A stretch of 64,000 bases of DNA. Origin: Opeltia flavorubescens (Eukaryota > Ascomycota > Lecanoromycetes > Teloschistales > Teloschistaceae). Below, piece by piece: positions 58,207 through 64,000 of the stretch. The stretch spans positions 1,426,001 to 1,490,000 of the forward strand of contig KE546977.1 of assembly GCA_000442125.1 (NCBI GenBank), in the 5' to 3' direction. Both the position numbers and the translations under genes were made by a program. Under the pieces are notes generated by a model, which was not told the origin of the DNA, did not search any database, and was given only the letters and a program-made list of their open reading frames with translations. How positions within the stretch are numbered: the stretch's first letter is position 1; every line of letters begins with the position of its first letter.

Positions 58207-58945
58207 TGCACGGAAGGCCCTGCTAGGTATGAAACCCGTCTTGTGATCTAAATGATAAGAAGATTTGACTTCTGACAATTTTTAAAATATTAGGTTCCTC
58301 GGAGGCCATGCACTTTGCCGTTGTCCCATGTAGGATAATTGGACTTGAGGTGGGTTGTAAGCGCGCACGTACTACAAAGACCTGCGAGCACTTCTTGGGA
58401 AAGACGATGTAATTAGCCATCATTTCCATTCATTACCTGTATTTTTATTGGACCAATAAGGAAACCCTTTCATATGGAATTATTCCCATTCTGTACCTGC
58501 AGTCTTCTTATCAGTCAACTCCTTCGAGATCGCAAGGCTATTAAATGGGCTAACCTAGATGACGCAAATTCAACGATGCGTGCAATGCTCAGAATAAGCT
58601 ATGTTCAGGGTTCAGGCACATGAATTAGCGGAGTATCGATGACGTCCATTTCTCGAGCTATCAACAACGCCTTTTTCCGAATCGGGTCAGCTGTTACCCG
58701 ATGTGGCTACACCCGCGGCCTGAACAGGACTTGAATTCGTCACTTTCCTGAATACTGGTTATACCCATGCCAAAGTACTACGCGATCAATCTACTACCTA
58801 CCACGATGACAATGATGTTGTCGCATTCTGTTCCGCAGAGACTTGGAATCCTTGATATTCCTCTGGGAAATTTGAGATTTTTCATCCTTTACGAGTGTGT
58901 TCATTATCGTCACCCAAAAACACCAGAGCGACCTTTACGAAGGAT
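58207..58945. other. Intergenic region
   Basis: 0.74 kb between two + strand genes. No supported frame, RNA gene or repeat. Confidence 0.45.
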
Positions 58946-59571
58946 ATGAAGCTGTTTGGCCCCCTTGCATGCGCTGCTATTGTGGGCTCCGCTTCAGCAG
59001 CGGCGCTGGACGACCGATTGTACAGGCTTCAGGTATCTCTTTGGCCGCCGCAGCAGAGTCAGTATTTGCGTAGTCAATAAAAGATAATAATACTCAAAAA
59101 TTGACTTGGCCGTTTCCAGAACATGGAGCTCCGGTTTCACATAGCGCATCTGCACCACCATCATCTGACGGAAGAAGCCAAGTGCACTGGAGGAACGCAA
59201 CAAGCACCAAGGGAAATCCCTACATAATCGGCATCGAGAAAAACACAGACGGCGCTTCGGTGGCCAAAAGCACTACGATAGACGATCGAGAAGGATCTTG
59301 GGAGGTTCATTGGCCTGTCGGCCGCGGGTGGCGGCAAGCTGGCATGGAGGGTCTTTCGGAGTATAATCTTCTCGACGCGAAAGGTTGGGTCTACCGGTAT
59401 GAATTGGATTTGAAGTTTAAGATGTATTCCGGCCAGGGTATTTATCATTTTTGCGACGAGAGTGGTGATTGCTATAAGTTGGGGGTTTGTCAGGGGTATA
59501 ATCATTATGTGAATTTTAATTCGGATAAACCGACGATTAGGAAGGTGAGGTTTAGGAAGGAGAGGTGCTAG
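58946..59571 (+). CDS. Small secreted cysteine-containing protein
   Basis: Two exons, 58946-59057 and 59120-59571, give 187 residues. The intron has donor GTCAGT, a TTGAC branch-like site and acceptor TTCCAG; an earlier GT at the RLQ codons would break the frame. MKLFGPLACAAIVGSASAAA is a signal peptide. The mature part has HWRNATSTKGNPYIIGIEK, a Trp-rich middle (GSWEVHWPVGRGWRQAG), YRYELDLKFKMY, FCDESGDCYKLGVC and a basic C-terminus ending in Cys. The four cysteines could form two disulphides. A decayed paralogue lies at 21691-22238. No family is recognised; size, secretion and copy turnover are typical of effector candidates, which is inference. Confidence 0.75.
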
Positions 59572-60187
59572 AGGTTGTAGAATAGGGAGAGGGGTGGTTG
59601 TGGATGAACGGATTGAGATGAAAGAATCGCGTTGATACTTGGAAGAATCAATCTCTAAGAGAAATTAGCCGATCAGACAACTGATATAATTCACTTAACA
59701 GAAAGTGACAGAGCGGAGCATCCTGGACTATCACTTCCCTCAGCTAATTAGTATCAACATGTATGTTCATTCGGATTATGCAAATCTGCATTGCATCTTG
59801 ATCTTTCTTGGTGGCAAAGAGGCGAAGTCCTACTCCGTCCTTCAATTATCTTCTAATATTTGCTTCGCGATGAAGTAGTCTGAGCAGGGTTTGTTTCCAC
59901 TTCATTGTGCATTGGACTTTGCCTTGAAGCATCATCTAACACAGGCATAACTGGTTTTAACTCTTTCCCCATCCAAAGCGAATTGTCTCGTAGTTGTCGG
60001 CTCAATATGAAGCTCCCTTCATACTCACTTGTGTGGCAGTGCTGATTGTTCCATTAATTTCCACCTTTAGTCCCACCCTCTCTGGTGTACATGTAATTTA
60101 TTCCATTTCTTAGCCATACTGCTTTTCACCCTTTGGGCGCTTAGCTTCCTTTTGTAACATTCTATACTACGATCATTCTTTAAGTCA
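59572..60187. other. Intergenic region
   Basis: 0.6 kb with no supported frame. The last ~130 bases are T/C-rich and form the leader of the next gene. Confidence 0.45.
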
Positions 60188-61538
60188 ATGATGCTACTTC
60201 TACGCTTCAACGGTCTGTCTGATCTTTTTCTTCCTGGAGCATGGATTCTGCTGCTCCTTTTCACCCTTTGGAAAACATCAACCACTTCGTCTTCCGGTGC
60301 AGATCTCGGCAATCGTAGTAGCCCAGCTTCTCTACAGAAATGGTATCGGACAACACATACGTCTGTGATCTCTCATGCTCATCGACGCCAACACAACGTT
60401 ACAGCAGCCTCTCACCGAGTCACTGAGCGTTCGGACCCTCAGCTTGACCAATGGTAGCTATTTTTTGAAGTCAAGAACGCTTCTGTCCATGACTAATTCG
60501 ATATACTAAGGACCAAAGCTTTGGATGATGGTAAGACATGGATGGACAGACTTGGGGCTGGGCGTCAGCAGAGTCAGTGGGCGGTACTCTCGGAAGCCAG
60601 GGTAGGTATTTCTTAGTGAGCCTGTCAAGCACGACAGACTTTTACGATCAAGCGGTGACAGCAATAGACGAGGTCCGCATATGTATCACAGGGCCTTTTT
60701 CCCCACAGAGATCACAATGGTTACTAATACTGCATACTGACATGTATTTCAATAGAATAATGGTTGGAGCGTTGGATTACCAACATATGAGGACGATACG
60801 GACGATTATCGAGAGGATGATACGCCGGGTATCGACGGCCCTTACAAGGACCTTAAAATAGATCAAGAAGAAGGCATGTTAATCGAAGTCCGCCAAGACA
60901 AATCGTACGTCGACTGTCGCGCCAATATAGACGTAAGTAACCTTCTCAGCTCCTGCTTCATACATGCATGCCACCTTGAAGAAATCAATCTAACTTCATC
61001 CCAGCCCCCCACTTACGCTAAGTTCGAGAATATCTACAATATCCCCGGGAAAACCATCATCGGGGTCACGAACCACAGCCCGCTGGCCCGTCTCCTAGAA
61101 AACAATCCAGCAGAAGGATATCGCCTCCCGCCAATTAGCAAATGGTCCGATATCACATTCATCGTCTGGGCAGACCACGCAAAAAACGCCACCGGCTCCC
61201 TGAAATACGTCTTCAGACATAACATCAACACCGACAGCACGAGGGGGATCATGAGAATCGCCGCTTATTGGGCCGAGAACCCTCAGAATCCATATGCGCA
61301 ATTGGATACCAGGCCCGGCACACTTTTTCAGAAGGCTTGGCCAGGATGGAAGTTCAATAGGGGGTCTGAAGAGTTTCAGGCTTTGCTTGGGACGCCGCAT
61401 GGGAAGGGTGTGGCGGCTTTGTTGGTTGATCATCCCGTGCAGTGGCCTGGGAAAGATATTGAGACGATTACTATCTTTACTACGAGTCTTGCTGTCTTTC
61501 CACATATGTTGTTTACTTTTACCGGGGAGGGAAATTAG
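60188..61538 (+). CDS. Single-pass membrane or secreted protein of unknown function
   Basis: Four exons give 355 residues: 60188-60453, 60511-60601, 60756-60932, 61005-61538. The N-terminus has one hydrophobic helix (LFLPGAWILLLLFTLW), a signal anchor rather than a clear cleaved signal. A Ser/His-rich stretch follows, then a disordered acidic region (YEDDTDDYREDDTPGIDG). The C-terminal ~180 residues are globular: SKWSDITFIVWADHAKNATG, GIMRIAAYWAENPQNPYAQL, PHGKGVAALLVDHPVQWPGK and ETITIFTTSL. That block looks conserved in design, with many aromatic residues, but I cannot name a family. The topology predicts a lumenal or extracellular C-terminus. Exon 2 (91 bases) is supported because it keeps phase on both sides. 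The last 150 bases are G/T-rich. Confidence 0.65.
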
Positions 61539-61935
61539 CGTGGGATGGAGTTCTTTCTTTTTTTTGGGTAAGGCAACTCGCAGACTATATTATGCCACAG
61601 CCCGGGCGATGTAGTGAGGCATGTGGTTTGGTGATAGATTGTATAACCAATCAACTGACCCACCGTGTAATCAGGACTCGCCCTTTTCCTAATCTTGGGT
61701 GTACAAGTTCCAGCGGTAAGATGAGGAGGAGGAGCAACCAAATCAATCGTAGGCTCATATCTTATCGGATCATGAGAGCAGGGTTGGAAGTTTTCCTTTC
61801 GGAGTTGGTCGTCACCATACGATTTTTTCAAAGATTGAGATGAAAGAAACTACAAGAAGTAACTGTGTACTTGTATGAAATAAGTCTACTCATGCAATCT
61901 TTCATACCAAGTCGTTAGCTCGCCATTTCATTCGT
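61539..61935. other. Intergenic region between convergent genes
   Basis: About 0.4 kb between two stop codons. A T-run at 61557-61566 follows the first gene. No other feature. Confidence 0.45.
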
Positions 61936-62979
61936 TCACTCGAATAATCCTGCCAGCGGGCTTTCCCGCAACCAACCCATATCCTCAGCATCACCACGCC
62001 GCATAAACTCGTGACCGAGCTCCATCACTGCTTTCGTATCCTCCTCCTCCTCAGCCCACTTGACTCGTGACGGCCAATAAGCTAGATGCACGCCAACATG
62101 AACCGCAAATCTCGTAGCAAAATGTCGATCTATCGTAATGTCCGTTCCAAGACTGCATGCCTTCCTCCTATACCCATCCAAGAAAGCATCAAGCAAACCT
62201 CTCCCGCCCAGAAATCGTTCTAACAGATATGCCTCTGCCGAAAATTGTGCCAGATCGAGCGCAGGGTACCCGCGTCTCACCATCTCCCAATCCACAACCG
62301 TAAGTGTGTTCTCCGCATCGAGAATGATATTCCCAGGCCAGTAATCTCCATGACAAACACACTGCTCGTCTTCATCCATTCCGATCTGCGCGCCGTATTT
62401 CCAATCAATGTATTCGCAGAAATTGGTATCGAGACCGTACTGTTCGGCTGCTTGTGTAAGATGGGAGTATGCCCATCGATAAATGGATTTCGCGGTGCGG
62501 TTCCCTCCTTCCCCGATTTCGATACCAGGGGTCTTATGATGTAGCTCAGCAAGCCACTCGCCGAGCTCGCGGCCGGTTTCTGGGATGTTGACGGCAGGAT
62601 CGGTGTAGGCTTCCTTTAAGGTTGTATAGCCGGCGTCGCTTAGGATTAATATCTTGGAGACTTCATCGTATGAGTTAACTTCGGGCATTTTGACACTACT
62701 TTCGTTGTCGGACATCAGAGGCGATACTTTTTTCAAGGCGACGGCTTCGAAGTCCATTCTGTCTACGGGGAATGGTATTGCGCCATTGGAGGATGCGACG
62801 TAAGGTTCTGCGTGCTTGTAGATTTTGGGTGCATTGTCGTCTTCGGTGAAGACACGGAAGACATAATTGGCGGTACCACCGCTCAATTGCTCAATTTTGG
62901 TGTGCTTGATGTTGTTCTCATCAAGGTAAGCTTTCAATTCGGCCACACTGGTAGGGCCGATCTCGTGGGCGAGTGCCAT
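61936..62979 (-). CDS. Aminoglycoside/choline-kinase-like phosphotransferase
   Basis: A single-exon gene of 347 residues. The N-terminal lobe has IEQLSGGTANYVFRV, the glycine loop of the APH/choline-kinase fold, and a likely nucleotide-binding lysine in APKIYKHAEPYV. The C-terminal lobe has HGDYWPGNIIL (210-220; catalytic Asp212 and Asn217) and TVVDWEMVRRGYPALDLAQ (Asp230 takes the metal-binding role of DFG). This pattern also occurs in 5-methylthioribose and homoserine kinases and in many fungal APH-domain proteins, so the substrate is open. No signal peptide, so cytosolic. The start is set by MALAHEIGPTSVAEL with no in-frame ATG upstream. The 3' half uses more G/T-ending codons. Confidence 0.85.
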   Translation of the reverse strand: MALAHEIGPTSVAELKAYLDENNIKHTKIEQLSGGTANYVFRVFTEDDNAPKIYKHAEPYVASSNGAIPFPVDRMDFEAVALKKVSPLMSDNESSVKMPEVNSYDEVSKILILSDAGYTTLKEAYTDPAVNIPETGRELGEWLAELHHKTPGIEIGEGGNRTAKSIYRWAYSHLTQAAEQYGLDTNFCEYIDWKYGAQIGMDEDEQCVCHGDYWPGNIILDAENTLTVVDWEMVRRGYPALDLAQFSAEAYLLERFLGGRGLLDAFLDGYRRKACSLGTDITIDRHFATRFAVHVGVHLAYWPSRVKWAEEEEDTKAVMELGHEFMRRGDAEDMGWLRESPLAGLFE

Positions 62980-64000
62980 TTCTCACCACTTGCGGCTCGT
63001 TACAGTTCTTTGAATCAACGTCCCCAAGGATTTTTCGGAATGAACTAGATGTGGAACTAAATGAGAGTGAGAGTTTCCGTTTTATCATTTTCAAAGGGAG
63101 GCTTTGCTGATGCCAAGGTGCCCCAAGTACAACATAGCAGATGAGTCATACCCCGCAGTTACATTCATGCGGACATAGAAATATTCAGCTGGGATGTCTT
63201 ACTGTTGATTATTCGGATGTCACGAAGTTTTCCAAATTGAATGAAGAGTCATCTTGTCAGACTCACCCATCCAATGTCATAGCACTCAAATCAGGGGTCA
63301 ATCTTTGCATGCTCTGTGTGCCAAGCTTTTTGGTGCCTTACTTGATACGGGATAGGATCAATCTGTCATCGAGTTTATGTACCAGGGGTCTTTTAGCTTC
63401 ACAGATTGTATGATTCAACAAGTATAGGTTTTGATTAAGGCTTCTTGACGAATGTGGCGGACAGTGTTTCGAGCGAACCGCTTCTACATTCGAGATGTAC
63501 TACAGGGACTCAATCCATTCGCTTCTCTATCTGTGACTACGAGAAGGTCCTGAGCAGTCCTTGATGCTCTGGCATCGAAGCACAAACGCAATTGAATTGC
63601 CTTACATATCATCTCAGGGACTGCAGAAAACACAGACTTCAAGTCTATGAAAGGAAATATATGAACTTTCAAATTGGCATCATGGTCAAATTATTCTAAA
63701 GCCATTATTGCTCAATTATACTCTACGAAACCCCTGCTCACTTCATCACATCAAGAGGCTTGATCACGACAGTCAAGTCAGGATGCGTCCAAAATGAATT
63801 TGGTCACTGTCGCTGGTGAATGGTTAACTCAGGATGAACGAGTCTTCATCCGAGGATACAAAACTTCGACGTCTCAACCTGTATGAGCACCTCCATCTGT
63901 CCCGAGACAACTGCAAGAGATTTTCAATTCGCATTACTGACGACCGGATTGAAACTCGATATACTTAGCATTTGAACATGAATACAACCGCAGCGAGTCG
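62980..64000. other. Intergenic region to window end
   Basis: About 1 kb upstream of the kinase-like gene. It contains that gene's promoter. Short frames (63141-63413 +, 63484-63672 -) have no features. Confidence 0.45.

Noticed and set aside
1-64000. Transposable elements, CRISPR arrays or rRNA genes
   Set aside because: No terminal repeats, transposase, integrase or reverse transcriptase motifs, no regular spaced repeats and no rRNA-like sequence were seen by reading; a repeat-library search could still find old remnants.

Overview
The window is nuclear DNA from a filamentous ascomycete (Pezizomycotina). The evidence is many short introns (about 50-125 nt, mostly GT-AG with CTRAY-like branch sites), fungus-specific families (NACHT/STAND proteins with a fungal N-terminal domain, rhodopsin-like membrane proteins, secreted dipeptidyl peptidase V) and wide gene-poor intergenic tracts. 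A leotiomycete is my best guess, but that is inference. Five single N positions (361, 8943, 13695, 36958, 51489) show a draft assembly, so some single-base frameshifts below may be sequence errors.

Layout. 0-5 kb: 3' end of a WBP4-like splicing protein (+), a medium-chain reductase (+) and a bZIP/ankyrin gene with a broken bZIP region (+). 5.1-8.7 kb: a long gene-free, skewed, low-complexity tract. 8.7-12 kb: an HExxH protein and a FAM192A/Fyv6-type protein (both -). 13.3-16 kb: a CorA-like channel (+). 18.6-20.8 kb: dipeptidyl peptidase V (+). 21.7-25.2 kb: decay zone with a dead small-secreted-protein gene, a decayed beta-propeller-like gene and a methyltransferase with a displaced N-terminal frame. 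27.2-34.9 kb: rhodopsin-like protein (+), UbiA-family enzyme (-), cytochrome P450 (+) and MFS transporter (+), a candidate small terpenoid/meroterpenoid locus around a divergent promoter. 34.9-38.6 kb: gene-poor, with an amidase relic. 38.6-51.8 kb: an immunity/incompatibility-like neighbourhood with an alpha/beta-hydrolase-ankyrin protein (-), an orphan STAND N-terminal-domain protein (+), an unrecognised and possibly broken gene (+), a 5'-truncated MFS fragment (+) and a full NACHT protein (-). 52.4-61.5 kb: mostly secreted, membrane or fungus-specific proteins, including a gene with two homologous terminal exons and a small secreted protein whose dead paralogue lies 37 kb away. 61.9-63 kb: an APH/choline-kinase-like protein (-).

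How genes may work together: UbiA (prenyl transfer or terpene cyclisation), P450 (oxidation) and MFS (export) form a plausible pathway. The NACHT receptor, the stand-alone STAND N-domain protein and the hydrolase-ankyrin protein within 13 kb resemble fungal NLR/effector neighbourhoods. Both groupings are inferred from position and family only. A pattern across genes is that many reading frames switch from C-rich codons in the 5' part to G/T-rich codons in the 3' part, on both strands.
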